Notes: generated by a model not told the origin, from the sequence alone. A DNA stretch of 64,000 bases from Sphingobacterium psychroaquaticum (GCF_900177625.1 NZ_FXAU01000002.1:271707-335706); one strand, 5' to 3'; shown: positions 1 through 8,750, counted from the first letter of the stretch. Program-made: numbers and translations.

Positions 1-1
1 A

Positions 2-805
2 GATTCGTTGCTACAAAGTACGTACGATATTGGTTTACCACAAATTATCAACATAGCACCAGATTCAATCCCTGGCTTATACGCGGGAGATTATAACTCT
101 ATGTTTAAATTCTTAGGTGAAGGCGATAGCGCTGTTTTCCGTTTAAACTTGGATACAATGGCCGCAAAAACAGGTCAACCAAAACCTGAATTTGCAGATA
201 AATTTGTTACATTCACTGTTAAAGTTAGAAAGCACTTCAAAAAAGGCAACCTAACAGACTCGGCACTTTATGCACAAATCGACACTTACTTTAAAGGCGA
301 AATCGAAGGATTGAAAAAAGCCGAAGAAGGTAAATTAGCAAAATACGTTGCCGACAAAAAATTAGAACCTAAAAAATCTGCTTCTGGTTTACAGTACATC
401 ATCAGCCAAGAAGGTAAAGGTGATAAAGTTGTAGTGGGTGATACAGTTGTTGTAAACTACACTGGAAAATTAGTAAACGGTAAAGTATTCGACACAAACA
501 GTGCAGAGACTGCGAAGAAAGAAAAAACATTCAATCCGATGAAACAATACGAGCCTATTCGTTTCCGCGTAGGTCACGATCCGGTTATCCAAGGATGGAC
601 TGAAGGTATGCAGTTATTGAACAAAGGTGCAAAAGCTACATTCTTAGTTCCTTCGAACTTAGGATACGGCGAGCGTGGTGGTGGTACAATCCCTCCATAT
701 GCTCCTTTGGTATTCGAAGTAGAGGTTGTGAATATCATTCCTGGTCCAAAAGGGGATGCTCCAGCAGCAACTTTACCAGTAGATTCAGCAGCAACAAAAA
801 AATAA
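2..805 (+). CDS. FKBP-type peptidyl-prolyl cis-trans isomerase, 5' end missing
   Basis: The reading frame is open to the left edge, so the N-terminus and any signal peptide are outside the window; 267 residues are visible. An FKBP domain fills roughly visible residues 125-250, with the family's VNYTGKLVNGKVFDT strand, the VIQGWTEGMQLLNKGAKA segment and the YGERGGGTIPPYAPLVFEVEVV active-site strands. The part before it (residues 1-75) resembles a second, degenerate FKBP fold, as in two-domain Bacteroidota FKBPs. Family role is proline isomerisation during folding, usually in the periplasm or outer membrane. The tail is Ala/Pro/Lys-rich. The TTG at position 8 is not a believable start because codons continue upstream. 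A strong hairpin terminator follows. Confidence 0.9.
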   Translation, partial: DSLLQSTYDIGLPQIINIAPDSIPGLYAGDYNSMFKFLGEGDSAVFRLNLDTMAAKTGQPKPEFADKFVTFTVKVRKHFKKGNLTDSALYAQIDTYFKGEIEGLKKAEEGKLAKYVADKKLEPKKSASGLQYIISQEGKGDKVVVGDTVVVNYTGKLVNGKVFDTNSAETAKKEKTFNPMKQYEPIRFRVGHDPVIQGWTEGMQLLNKGAKATFLVPSNLGYGERGGGTIPPYAPLVFEVEVVNIIPGPKGDAPAATLPVDSAATKK

Positions 806-827
806 CATCGCTGAAAAAATAGCAAGG

Positions 828-862
828 AAAACGCAAGATTTTTAAAAATCTTGCGTTTTTTT
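828..862 (+). terminator. Rho-independent terminator after the FKBP gene
   Basis: The arms AAAACGCAAGATTTTT and AAAAATCTTGCGTTTT form a nearly loopless inverted repeat ending in a run of T. It lies 23 bases after the FKBP stop and before tatD. Confidence 0.85.
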
Positions 863-921
863 ATGTTCTATTAGGTCGTCTAATACGAAAAGCCTAAATT
901 TAGGCCGATTATCAAGCATAT

Positions 922-1704
922 ATGCATTCTAAACCCTACATACTTACCGACACACATACGCACATCTACTACCATGCCGGCACAGAAAAGCTAAAGGAAC
1001 AGATGGACCGTTGCTTTGATCGGAACATCCAGAAACTGTTCCTCCCAAATGTCGATACGGAGTCAATACCCTTGGTAATGGATACCGTTCATGCATATCC
1101 AACACATTGTTTCCCCATGCTCGGCCTACACCCTTGCTCCGTAAAAGAAAATTACAAGGAAGAATTGGCTAACATAGAAAAAGCTATTGCAGAACATAAA
1201 ATATATGCGATTGGTGAAATTGGTTTAGATCTATATTGGGACAAGACAACACTCGAAATACAAAAAGATGCCTTTCGGACACAAGTAGCATGGGCCAAGT
1301 CATTGAACTTACCCATAGACATACATTGTAGAGCAGCATTTGATGAATTGTTCGTCTTACTCGAAGAACTGAAAGATGACAAACTCTTCGGCATCCTCCA
1401 TTGCTTTACAGGAACGCTGGAGCAGGCTAAACAGGCAATTGACCTGGGATTTGCACTCGGTATCGGAGGCGTAGTGACATACAAAAATTCAGGCTTGGAT
1501 CAAGTAGTTAAACAAGTTGATTTAAAACATATCGTTTTGGAAACAGATGCACCTTACCTGGCACCTACCCCATTTCGAGGAAAAGAAAACGAAAGCAGCT
1601 ACCTATACCATGTAGCCGAGAAAGTCGCCGATCTACAGGAAGTAACGATCGAGACCCTAGCTACAATTACCACCGAAAATGCGAAACGTATTTTTGGAAT
1701 TTAA
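922..1704 (+). CDS. tatD: TatD family metal-dependent hydrolase (DNase)
   Basis: At 260 residues it has the usual TatD length and a TIM-barrel metallohydrolase pattern. Visible metal ligands are H12 and H14 (DTHTH), E99 (AIGEIGLDLYW), H135 (IDIHCR), H160 (ILHCFTGT) and D209 (LETDAPYLAP), followed by the PFRGKENESSYL segment. Family members are 3'-5' exonucleases active in DNA repair or turnover; the true substrate here is unproven. The next gene, asparaginase, starts 9 bases after the stop, so the two are probably co-transcribed. No Shine-Dalgarno is evident, as usual in this phylum. Confidence 0.93.
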   Translation: MHSKPYILTDTHTHIYYHAGTEKLKEQMDRCFDRNIQKLFLPNVDTESIPLVMDTVHAYPTHCFPMLGLHPCSVKENYKEELANIEKAIAEHKIYAIGEIGLDLYWDKTTLEIQKDAFRTQVAWAKSLNLPIDIHCRAAFDELFVLLEELKDDKLFGILHCFTGTLEQAKQAIDLGFALGIGGVVTYKNSGLDQVVKQVDLKHIVLETDAPYLAPTPFRGKENESSYLYHVAEKVADLQEVTIETLATITTENAKRIFGI

Positions 1705-1713
1705 CAACAAACG

Positions 1714-2736
1714 ATGCAGAATATATTTATTGTTTACACAGGAGGTACGATCGGGATGGTTCAGGATCCCGAAACAGGCACATTTGTACCTTTTGACTTC
1801 GAGCTGATCGCACGTAATTTGCCAGACCTAGCTCGCCTTAATTACAAACTTACCGTACATTCCTTCAACCCAATCATCGACTCCTCAAACATGAAGCCTT
1901 CGATATGGGTAGAAATGGCACAAATTATCAAAGATAACTATGACCATTACGATGGTTTTGTAATTCTACATGGTTCAGATACTATGTCCTTTTCCGCTTC
2001 GATCCTCAGCTTTATGTTGGAAGGACTACAAAAACCCGTCATCCTATCAGGGTCACAACTTCCAATCGGAGAAATACGAACAGATGCCCGGGAGAATATT
2101 ATGACCGCATTAGAAATAGCATCTGCCAAAGAAAATGGTAAATCTATTATTCAAGAGGTATGTGTCCTTTTTGATAATAAGTTATTCCGAGGCAACCGCT
2201 CTTTTAAATACAATTCAGCCAAATTTGAAGCCTTTCGTTCACCAAATTATCCGGTTTTGGCAGAAGCAGGAATCTATATAAACTACAACCGCGAAGCCCT
2301 TTTGGACAATACAGATAAAGAGTTTATTATGCACACCAAAATAGACAACAAAGTGGCCGTGCTTAAACTCTTCCCTGGCATAGACCCCGAGACGATCAAA
2401 GCAATCTTGAATTCTAATGCACGAAGTATCATTATGGAAACATTCGGCTCCGGAAATACGATGACCGACGAGTGGTTCCTAAACCTTATCGGTGAAGCAA
2501 TCCGTAACGGAAAAAACATTCTAGATATCTCCCAATGCAAAGTTGGATCTGTAGAGCTGGGGCGCTACGAGACTTCCCAAGGACTAAAGGTACTCGGCGT
2601 ATTGAATGGATACGATATGACTTTTGAGGCCGCTGTAACCAAACTGATGTACTTACAAGGCCACTTCGAAGACCAAGCATCTGTGGCCTATTGGATTGAA
2701 AAAGATATTCGAGGAGAACTTACGGTTAACGACTAG
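1714..2736 (+). CDS. ansA: Type I (cytoplasmic-type) L-asparaginase
   Basis: 340 residues. It hydrolyses L-asparagine to aspartate and ammonia. The first catalytic threonine is T12 in the N-terminal YTGGTIGM motif; the second is T90 in LHGSDTMSFSAS, next to D89. The SGSQLPIGEIRTDARENI segment and the C-terminal MTFEAAVTKLMYLQGH segment are typical of the family. There is no signal peptide, which fits the cytoplasmic type I enzyme. The stop codon shares a CTAG with the stop of the convergent methyltransferase and lies within a 24-bp perfect palindrome, so both proteins end in Val-Asn-Asp. Confidence 0.93.
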   Translation: MQNIFIVYTGGTIGMVQDPETGTFVPFDFELIARNLPDLARLNYKLTVHSFNPIIDSSNMKPSIWVEMAQIIKDNYDHYDGFVILHGSDTMSFSASILSFMLEGLQKPVILSGSQLPIGEIRTDARENIMTALEIASAKENGKSIIQEVCVLFDNKLFRGNRSFKYNSAKFEAFRSPNYPVLAEAGIYINYNREALLDNTDKEFIMHTKIDNKVAVLKLFPGIDPETIKAILNSNARSIIMETFGSGNTMTDEWFLNLIGEAIRNGKNILDISQCKVGSVELGRYETSQGLKVLGVLNGYDMTFEAAVTKLMYLQGHFEDQASVAYWIEKDIRGELTVND

Positions 2737-2746
2737 TCGTTAACCG
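2723..2746. repeat. 24-bp perfect palindrome across two convergent stop codons
   Basis: The arm CGGTTAACGACT is followed directly by its reverse complement, centred at 2734/2735. The CTAG at the centre supplies the TAG stop of both the asparaginase (plus) and the methyltransferase (minus). It is followed by TTTT in the plus direction, so it could act as a weak bidirectional terminator. Confidence 0.75.
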
Positions 2747-3446
2747 GTTTTCTCGGTTCCATACGTACCAAATACTGATCATTCTCATCCTCAAAGAGAA
2801 TCTGTACCACCCAATTCTCCTCCCGAGCAATACGTATCAACTCCGTTTGATCAATATAAAGCCAATCAAATGGTTTCCCCTTATGCCCTTTATACTCATA
2901 TTGATATTTTATCTGCCCCAGGTAATGGCTAGGTTTAGCAATACGGTACTCTTCATAGAGATACGATATATCGGAAGAATCGAAAATCAACTGGCCTCTT
3001 TCCGTTAATAAATTTTTACTGTACCGCAGTAGATCTCTAAAGCCTTCTACGGATCCGGCCAAACCTATCCCATTCATCAAAAAGAGTAACGTATCGTACC
3101 GTTGTTCTTTTAGTTCAAAGAAGTCTTCGTGAAGCAAATGCTGCACCCCCCGTTTTGCCATAATATCGCATGCCGTCGCAGATATCTCTAAAGCCGTTAC
3201 ATCAAATCCCTTTTCTTGTAAAAAGAGTGCGTGACTACCAACACCAGCACCGACATCCAACACCTTACCATCGCACAGTGCCAATGCAATATGCTCTAAT
3301 TCAGGAAAATCATCGGCATCACGGTAAAAAACCTCAACAGGCATCTCTTCAATATCCCCATAGCTACTATGTAAAAGCAAGGGCTCACCCAGCTCACCGA
3401 GCGCTAAATAATCGTACAGCGCTTCGCCATACACATCTCTCTCCAT
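2733..3446 (-). CDS. Class I SAM-dependent methyltransferase
   Basis: 237 residues with a Rossmann-type SAM-binding motif I at 63-70 (LDVGAGVGSHALFL), an acidic end of strand 2 (VTALEIS) and a motif around LLFLMNGIGLAGSVEGF. The substrate cannot be read from the sequence; relatives are annotated only as methyltransferases. The start ATG overlaps the upstream pncB stop by one base (TAATG), which implies translational coupling with the NAD-salvage gene. The 3' end overlaps the convergent asparaginase by 4 bases. Confidence 0.85.
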   Translation of the reverse strand: MERDVYGEALYDYLALGELGEPLLLHSSYGDIEEMPVEVFYRDADDFPELEHIALALCDGKVLDVGAGVGSHALFLQEKGFDVTALEISATACDIMAKRGVQHLLHEDFFELKEQRYDTLLFLMNGIGLAGSVEGFRDLLRYSKNLLTERGQLIFDSSDISYLYEEYRIAKPSHYLGQIKYQYEYKGHKGKPFDWLYIDQTELIRIAREENWVVQILFEDENDQYLVRMEPRKPVND

Positions 3447-4618
3447 TAATCGTTTATATTAAGAATCTTTTTTGCAATCGTTATCTCATCCTGTTCACCG
3501 GTATGTTTATTGGGTTCATCCGATAGTTTAATTACAGGCGTCCAAGCACTATCTTCAGGCTTAGCCTCCACCATCTTTAGCACGATATTCATACGTGGTA
3601 AACCCACATCATTCGTAAAGTCGGTACCGATACCAAAGGAATGACCAATCTTACCTTCGCAGAACCGAACAATGGTTTCTACTTTATCGTAATCTAATCC
3701 GTCAGAAAAAATAATCTCCTTCGATCTCGGGTCAATCCCCTTACTTTTGTAGTGATCAATCGTTAATTGGGCAAACTCAACAGGATCACCACTATCATGT
3801 CGAACACCGTCAAAAAGCTTGGTGAGCTTCTTATCGAACTGCTTAAAAAACACCGCTGTCGTATAGGTATCCGAAAGTGCAATACCAAGGTCCCCACGAT
3901 ACACGTCAGACCAATGTTCCAAACCCAGAAGGTTTGCCATTTTGTACCCATACTTAGCCGCATGAAACATAAACCATTCATGTGCATGCGTGCCAATAGG
4001 CGTGGTTTGGTATTTCATCGCAAAGTGTACATTGCTCGTCCCAATAAATGTTTTCGAAAGATTTGCCTTTAGGGTTTCAATAACCAAATCGTGCACCGCG
4101 TAGGAATGACGACGACGCGTACCAAAATCGGCGATGGTAATATTCAGTTTGTCGTACTTTACCATTTTATCTTGCACAATCTGTCGTACCGCATCATCAT
4201 CAATCCGTTCTTGTTCAGTAAATTCATAAAAAAGCTCACAGATCAAAGACATGATAGGCACTTCCCATAAAATCGTACGATACCAATAGCCTTCGATACG
4301 TACCGTTAGGTCTTCCCCTTCTTGAACAATATGAACCTCCTCCGGGTCGTACCGATAGCCTTCTAGAAAATCAAAGTAAGTAGGATCTATATAGGGACAC
4401 TTAGCGGCAAAGAAAACCTTCTCTTGTTTCGATAATTTCAAACCCGCCATCTCGGCAATCGCCTCCTTTAATTTATGATCAAAACCAGGGGGAAACTTGT
4501 GTTTTCCCCGATTTATAAATGCATACCGGGCACGAGCCTTCGGAAATAATTTAACCACTGCATACTGCATGGTAAACTTATAGAAATCATTATCTAAAAT
4601 AGACGTTAGTTTTGCCAT
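3446..4618 (-). CDS. pncB: Nicotinate phosphoribosyltransferase
   Basis: 390 residues from the ATG at 4618, which begins MAKLTSILDNDFYKFTMQYAV, the conserved enzyme N-terminus; an in-frame upstream extension is not family-like. An AAAGG lies about 8 bases before this start. The enzyme joins nicotinate and PRPP to form nicotinate mononucleotide in NAD salvage. The TPIGTHAHEWFM stretch holds the histidine that is phosphorylated in this family, and GVRHDSGDPVEF and SDGLD form the phosphoribosyl pocket. It is coupled by a TAATG overlap to the downstream methyltransferase. Confidence 0.93.
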   Translation of the reverse strand: MAKLTSILDNDFYKFTMQYAVVKLFPKARARYAFINRGKHKFPPGFDHKLKEAIAEMAGLKLSKQEKVFFAAKCPYIDPTYFDFLEGYRYDPEEVHIVQEGEDLTVRIEGYWYRTILWEVPIMSLICELFYEFTEQERIDDDAVRQIVQDKMVKYDKLNITIADFGTRRRHSYAVHDLVIETLKANLSKTFIGTSNVHFAMKYQTTPIGTHAHEWFMFHAAKYGYKMANLLGLEHWSDVYRGDLGIALSDTYTTAVFFKQFDKKLTKLFDGVRHDSGDPVEFAQLTIDHYKSKGIDPRSKEIIFSDGLDYDKVETIVRFCEGKIGHSFGIGTDFTNDVGLPRMNIVLKMVEAKPEDSAWTPVIKLSDEPNKHTGEQDEITIAKKILNIND

Positions 4619-4726
4619 CTTTATACCTTTATTCCTAAAAATAACAGATGAAGTTATGAAATTGTTAGGGCAAAACAAGTAATAATCCTAAAAACACTCA
4701 GTATCAAGTTGTACAAAAAACCTAAA

Positions 4727-4790
4727 TAAAAGAAAAGCCCCTGTGTGTCGCCTAGTAGCAGGCGACACACAGGGGCGCATTTTTTTTACA
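4727..4790. terminator. Very strong bidirectional hairpin terminator
   Basis: A perfect 17-bp stem pairs 4737-4753 (GCCCCTGTGTGTCGCCT) with 4760-4776 around a 6-base loop. The plus side continues CGCATTTTTTTT and the minus side CTTTTCTTTT. It ends the minus-strand DUF6600 gene and isolates pncB from it. Confidence 0.9.
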
Positions 4791-4798
4791 GTAAACCT

Positions 4799-6109
4799 TT
4801 ATCTACTTCCTCGTTCGCCAGAACGCTCTCCTCTACTGGCAGAGCGACCTTCAGACTGCCCTCTAGAGCTTGTACTACGCTCCACAGCAGGTGCGCTTGT
4901 ACTCCGTTGGCTCGCTTGGAAAACACGTTCACTACTACCCGTTGATTGTCTAGAAGGAGCCCCCTCCCCACGACTAGAACGCTCCCTAGTAGGTTGTTCC
5001 CGACTAGGTTGTTGTCTCGGTGTAGCTTCCCGATTGGATGGCATTGCTTCCCGGCCAGATGACGCTCTACCGGAATTGTTAGGGGTAGAACCAGATCGCA
5101 TATCGGTGCTTGTTCCACGCTCCGGCGTAGTTCGACGTTCAACGTTTGTGTTACTACGGTCCGAACGACCGCCTTCCGTTCTTGATATGGAAGAATTACC
5201 GCGAGAAGACTCTCGTGTACCTACCGTACTTCCGCTACGTCCCGATTCGCGAGACACCGTTCCTTCACGACCATCACCGCGTGAACTTGTTCCCGTACGC
5301 GTTCCTACACGCGAAGAGTTATCGATCCTGTTATCACGTGTCGATGTACGGTCATCTCCGCGTGAAGAAGATGTACCCCGTGTAGCACTACGATCCGGTC
5401 TATAAATCGAAACCGAACGGTCATCTACCCGTGTACCTGTCCGCGAATTCGACGATCGAACTGTACGCACATCTACACGACGTCCTATGCTACGTTCAAC
5501 ATCGCGGTGGCTAGGCCCGCCATAGTAATGATGATTATTTACAATATACGTGTTATTAATTATCGTAGTTCTGTTATACACATTTCTATGCCCATAGCTC
5601 CAATAGCGGGGCATATTCCGTTCATAGATACGTCTCGAAGGCATAAAGATCCACAAGTCAATAGGCAAACCAACCGATACCGATACATGCAAAGAAGGTC
5701 CCATTGGTGCCCATCCGTAGTAACCGCCACCTGTGCGCCAATCTACCCAAGCAGGTCCCCACTCGTATCCGGGAATCCAACCCCAACCATTGTATCGGGT
5801 ATATACCCAACGGCCGTAATGAAATGGTGCCCAACCCCAATCGTAATTAGAAACCCATGTATTACCATATTCCGTCATCACCCAATAACCATTCGTACCA
5901 TACGGACGAAAATCACGATTAGTACGAGGAAACCAAATATCACCGTACTGTGGATCCTGCTCCCAATAACCGTACGGAGAAAGCTCATCGTAAAACAAGT
6001 CAAAGGAAACGCGCTCAAAAGGCTGTGCTACTCCATGCTTAGGCGCCAAAAACCCTAGTAAAATGGCTACTAACGCGACAATAAATGCGGATGTCTTTCT
6101 ACTTTTCAT
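4799..6109 (-). CDS. Secreted DUF6600-type protein with long Arg/Ser-rich tail
   Basis: 436 residues from the ATG at 6109, chosen because it starts a signal peptide (MKSRKTSAFIVALVAILLGFL, cleavage near GVAQ). Residues about 30-165 carry aromatic, Trp/Tyr/Gly-rich repeats (SPYGYW, YGNTWVSNYDWGWAPFHYGRW, GWGWIPGYEWGPAWVDWR) typical of the DUF6600 family of unknown function. From about residue 200 to the end the protein is low-complexity Arg, Ser, Thr and Gly with Glu/Asp, probably unstructured and strongly basic. It is a single gene between two terminators. Function unknown; an envelope location follows from the signal peptide. Confidence 0.8.
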   Translation of the reverse strand: MKSRKTSAFIVALVAILLGFLAPKHGVAQPFERVSFDLFYDELSPYGYWEQDPQYGDIWFPRTNRDFRPYGTNGYWVMTEYGNTWVSNYDWGWAPFHYGRWVYTRYNGWGWIPGYEWGPAWVDWRTGGGYYGWAPMGPSLHVSVSVGLPIDLWIFMPSRRIYERNMPRYWSYGHRNVYNRTTIINNTYIVNNHHYYGGPSHRDVERSIGRRVDVRTVRSSNSRTGTRVDDRSVSIYRPDRSATRGTSSSRGDDRTSTRDNRIDNSSRVGTRTGTSSRGDGREGTVSRESGRSGSTVGTRESSRGNSSISRTEGGRSDRSNTNVERRTTPERGTSTDMRSGSTPNNSGRASSGREAMPSNREATPRQQPSREQPTRERSSRGEGAPSRQSTGSSERVFQASQRSTSAPAVERSTSSRGQSEGRSASRGERSGERGSR

Positions 6110-6263
6110 ATGCCCAATATTTACACTTTTTATTTTTCTGCATCCCCTATTGTCTGTCACCATACACCAGTGGTTTTGCAATTTGATAGTAGGACTATCA
6201 AAAGAGTGCAAAGGTTTAGCGTCGCCAAACAGAAAACACAAAAACAACGACCTGTCAGGCACT

Positions 6264-6302
6264 TATAAAAAAAGCGGAGTCGCCCAAAGGCCACTCCGCT
6301 TT
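6264..6302 (-). terminator. Rho-independent terminator of serS
   Basis: A perfect 10-bp stem, 6271-6280 (AAAGCGGAGT) with 6293-6302, is followed on the minus strand by seven T residues. It starts 25 bases after the serS stop. Confidence 0.88.
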
Positions 6303-6326
6303 CGCAATATGAACGGAAAATCCCGC

Positions 6327-7598
6327 TTAATCGATATATTCGAATCCGGTGTAAGGAACCAAAACTGCAGGAATACGAATTCCCTTTTCTGTTTGATTAT
6401 TTTCCAAAATAGAAGCCACAATACGGGGTAATGCCAAAGCAGATCCATTTAATGTATGTGCCAACTGCATCTTACCTTCCTCATTTTTAAAGCGAACCTT
6501 TAAACGATTAGACTGGTAGGTTTCAAAATTAGAAACAGAAGAAACTTCTAACCAACGTTCCTGCGCAGAGCTATACACTTCCATATCGTATGTCAGTGAA
6601 GATGCAAATCCCATATCCCCACCACACAAACGCAATACGCGGTAAGGTAACCCTAATTTTTGCAACAACCCTTGAACATAGCTGCTCATTTCTTCCAACA
6701 CCGCATAAGACTTTTCTGGGTGAACGATCTGAACTGCCTCTACTTTATCAAATTGATGTAATCGGTTCAACCCACGTACATGCGCACCGTAAGAACCCGC
6801 CTCACGACGGAAACAAGGCGTGTAAGCACAATGTTTAATCGGAAACTGTTCTTCTTTCACGATCACATCACGATACATATTAGTGACAGGAACCTCCGCA
6901 GTAGGAATCAAATAAAGATCATCCTCGGTAACATAATACATCTGCCCCTCCTTGTCTGGTAGCTGGCCTGTAGCAAAAGCTGAAGCTTCATTCACCATAA
7001 TAGGCACCTGTACCTCTGCATATCCCGCCTCAGCAGCTTGATCCAAGAAAAAATTAATTAAAGCACGTTGCAGACGCGCACCTTTTCCTTTATAAACCGG
7101 AAAACCAGCACCTGTAACTTTCACGCCTAACTCCAAATCAACAATATCATACTTCGTAAGCAAGTCCCAATGCTGCAGGGCTCCTTCTGACAGGGTTGGA
7201 ATTTCACCGTGCTCCAGCACAACCTCATTATCATCCGCAGAAAAACCAACAGGCACGGATATATGAGGTAAATTAGGCAAAAGCACCAATTTATTATGCA
7301 AAGCTAATTCTACTTCCGCTAATTTGTCTGTCAATTGTTTTACTTGTTCCTTATATCCGGAGGACTGCGACTTTACGACTTCAGCTTCTTCTTTCTTGCC
7401 TTGACGCATTAAGTCTCCAATCTGCTTTGCCGCAGCATTTGCTTCCGCCGCAATCGCATCAGATTCGTTCTGAATTTTACGACGCGACTCATCGAGCTGA
7501 ATTAAGGCATCAACGATTTCGACATCTTTAAAATTCTTTACAGCTAATCGTTCGATTACTGCATCCCGATTTTCCCGGATATAATTTAACTGTAACAT
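6327..7598 (-). CDS. serS: Seryl-tRNA synthetase
   Basis: 423 residues starting MLQLNYIRENRDAVIERLA at the ATG at 7598; nine in-frame upstream codons are rejected because the family begins here. The first 110 residues form the antiparallel coiled-coil arm that holds tRNA-Ser. The class II core shows motif 2 (FRREAGSYGAHVRGLNRLHQFDKVE) and motif 3 (TLNGSALALPRIVASILENNQ). It charges tRNA-Ser in the cytoplasm. It is monocistronic, with a TATCTTTG -7 box upstream and a clear terminator downstream. Confidence 0.96.
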   Translation of the reverse strand: MLQLNYIRENRDAVIERLAVKNFKDVEIVDALIQLDESRRKIQNESDAIAAEANAAAKQIGDLMRQGKKEEAEVVKSQSSGYKEQVKQLTDKLAEVELALHNKLVLLPNLPHISVPVGFSADDNEVVLEHGEIPTLSEGALQHWDLLTKYDIVDLELGVKVTGAGFPVYKGKGARLQRALINFFLDQAAEAGYAEVQVPIMVNEASAFATGQLPDKEGQMYYVTEDDLYLIPTAEVPVTNMYRDVIVKEEQFPIKHCAYTPCFRREAGSYGAHVRGLNRLHQFDKVEAVQIVHPEKSYAVLEEMSSYVQGLLQKLGLPYRVLRLCGGDMGFASSLTYDMEVYSSAQERWLEVSSVSNFETYQSNRLKVRFKNEEGKMQLAHTLNGSALALPRIVASILENNQTEKGIRIPAVLVPYTGFEYID

Positions 7599-7622
7599 AT
7601 AATGAATAAATATTATGAGGTA

Positions 7623-7630
7623 CAAAGATA
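7623..7630 (-). promoter_or_regulatory. Bacteroidota -7 box (TATCTTTG) upstream of serS
   Basis: TATCTTTG on the minus strand fits the TAnnTTTG consensus of the Bacteroidota housekeeping sigma factor, 25 bases before the serS start. I see no TTG at the expected -33 distance. Confidence 0.5.
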
Positions 7631-7833
7631 AGAAGTGAAATTGAAATACCGTATTTTAGTAAAAACAGCAACAAAATGCCGTCAAAAATAAAATAATCAC
7701 ACCAAAACCTTGCATATTTTATCTTTATTTTATATATTTACGATTATAGTGATTTATTTAACAAAAAATTCATGTATGAATAATACGGAGTTTACACATA
7801 AAGACGATCATTGTATTAATAAATAAAAAGAAT

Positions 7834-7929
7834 ATGATTAAAGATTTAGAACTATTTGAATTTGAAACGTACACAGAGCTCCAGGAGCTTTCTTACGACG
7901 GTGATGACTTCGTGAACTTCGAAGATTAA
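7834..7929 (+). CDS. 31-residue acidic small ORF
   Basis: ATG to TAA gives MIKDLELFEFETYTELQEL plus a short tail ending NFED. Eleven of 31 residues are Asp or Glu against a single Lys, with spaced Phe, Leu and Tyr. It sits in the otherwise empty spacer between divergent serS and rsmI. A purine-rich AATAAAAAGAAT precedes the ATG but no clear promoter. I recognise no family. It could be a real small protein, a leader peptide for rsmI, or chance; the clean frame, composition and isolated position make it worth listing. Confidence 0.4.
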   Translation: MIKDLELFEFETYTELQELSYDGDDFVNFED

Positions 7930-8020
7930 GCGTAAAAAACGCGATTCCTATTGGCATTTCCTCGCCAACAATCTCAATCAAAAACAACTTTCTTAACAAA
8001 AATCCAAGGTAAAAAAATCT

Positions 8021-8028
8021 TACCTTTG
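8021..8028 (+). promoter_or_regulatory. -7 box (TACCTTTG) immediately before rsmI
   Basis: TACCTTTG matches TAnnTTTG and ends only 3 bases before the chosen ATG. If used, the transcript would start at or very near the start codon. No -33 TTG at standard distance. Confidence 0.4.
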
Positions 8029-8031
8029 ACT

Positions 8032-8700
8032 ATGTTATATTTAGTACCCACCCCTATTGGCAATCTGGAGGATATGACTTTCCGTGCTATCCGCATACTA
8101 AAAGAGGTCGACCTTATTTTAGCGGAAGATACGCGTACCAGTGCCCCGCTATTAAAACACTTCGGAATCGAGAAAAGGGTGTTCGCACACCATCAGCACA
8201 ACGAGCATAAAGCAGTAGCTGAGATCATAAAATTTCTCAAAGAAGGGCAAAATATCGCCCTAATCTCCGATGCGGGTACACCGGCAATTTCAGACCCCGG
8301 TTTTTTACTTGTTCGCGAAGTAATCAAGGAGGGACTTGATGTACAATGCCTCCCCGGTGCAACGGCATTTGTCCCCGCATTGGTGAACTCCGGACTTCCA
8401 AATGATCGTTTCTGTTTCGAAGGGTTCCTACCGGTAAAAAAAGGAAGACAAACACGAATGAAACAGCTTACAGAAGAGAAAAGAACAATGATTTTTTATG
8501 AATCACCGCACCGTATTCTCAAAACAATAGACGAGTTCATCACCTACTTTGGCGCAGAAAGACAAGCCTCAATATCACGTGAACTCAGTAAACTTTATGA
8601 AGAAACAGTGCGCGGTTCCCTTCAGGATTTAAAATTACATTTTGAAAGCCATCCGATTAAAGGAGAATTCGTATTTTGCGTAGCAGGATTAGAAGACTAA
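8032..8700 (+). CDS. rsmI: 16S rRNA (cytidine-1402-2'-O)-methyltransferase
   Basis: 222 residues from the ATG at 8032, beginning MLYLVPTPIGNLEDMTFRAIR, the canonical RsmI N-terminus; 27 in-frame upstream codons are rejected. Tetrapyrrole-methylase fold motifs are visible: TPIGNL, LAEDTRTS, ALISDAGTPAISDPG and FYESPHRI. The enzyme 2'-O-methylates C1402 in the decoding centre of 16S rRNA. A small hairpin followed by T residues lies 24 bases after the stop. Confidence 0.94.
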   Translation: MLYLVPTPIGNLEDMTFRAIRILKEVDLILAEDTRTSAPLLKHFGIEKRVFAHHQHNEHKAVAEIIKFLKEGQNIALISDAGTPAISDPGFLLVREVIKEGLDVQCLPGATAFVPALVNSGLPNDRFCFEGFLPVKKGRQTRMKQLTEEKRTMIFYESPHRILKTIDEFITYFGAERQASISRELSKLYEETVRGSLQDLKLHFESHPIKGEFVFCVAGLED

Positions 8701-8723
8701 TCGTAAAACGACGCTTCTGACCC

Positions 8724-8750
8724 AAACCAAGAAATGGTTTTTATTTTTTG
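8724..8750 (+). terminator. Probable weak terminator after rsmI
   Basis: A 6-bp stem, AAACCA with TGGTTT around a 5-base loop, runs into TTTATTTTTTG. The stem is short but the T tract is good. Confidence 0.45.

Noticed and set aside
8..10. TTG as the start of the first gene.
   Set aside because: Codons in the same frame continue to the left edge and the protein lacks a signal peptide, so the true start is outside the window.
4743..5405. A 220-codon open frame on the plus strand, opposite the DUF6600 gene tail.
   Set aside because: It is the mirror of the Arg/Ser-rich tail, whose codons lack stops in this frame. It starts inside a terminator hairpin and shows no family features; the minus-strand gene has a signal peptide and recognised domain.
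5507..6058. A 183-codon open frame on the plus strand opposite the aromatic-repeat domain.
   Set aside because: Its Pro/Ile/Arg-rich translation is the complement of Tyr/Trp/Gly codons; no independent support.
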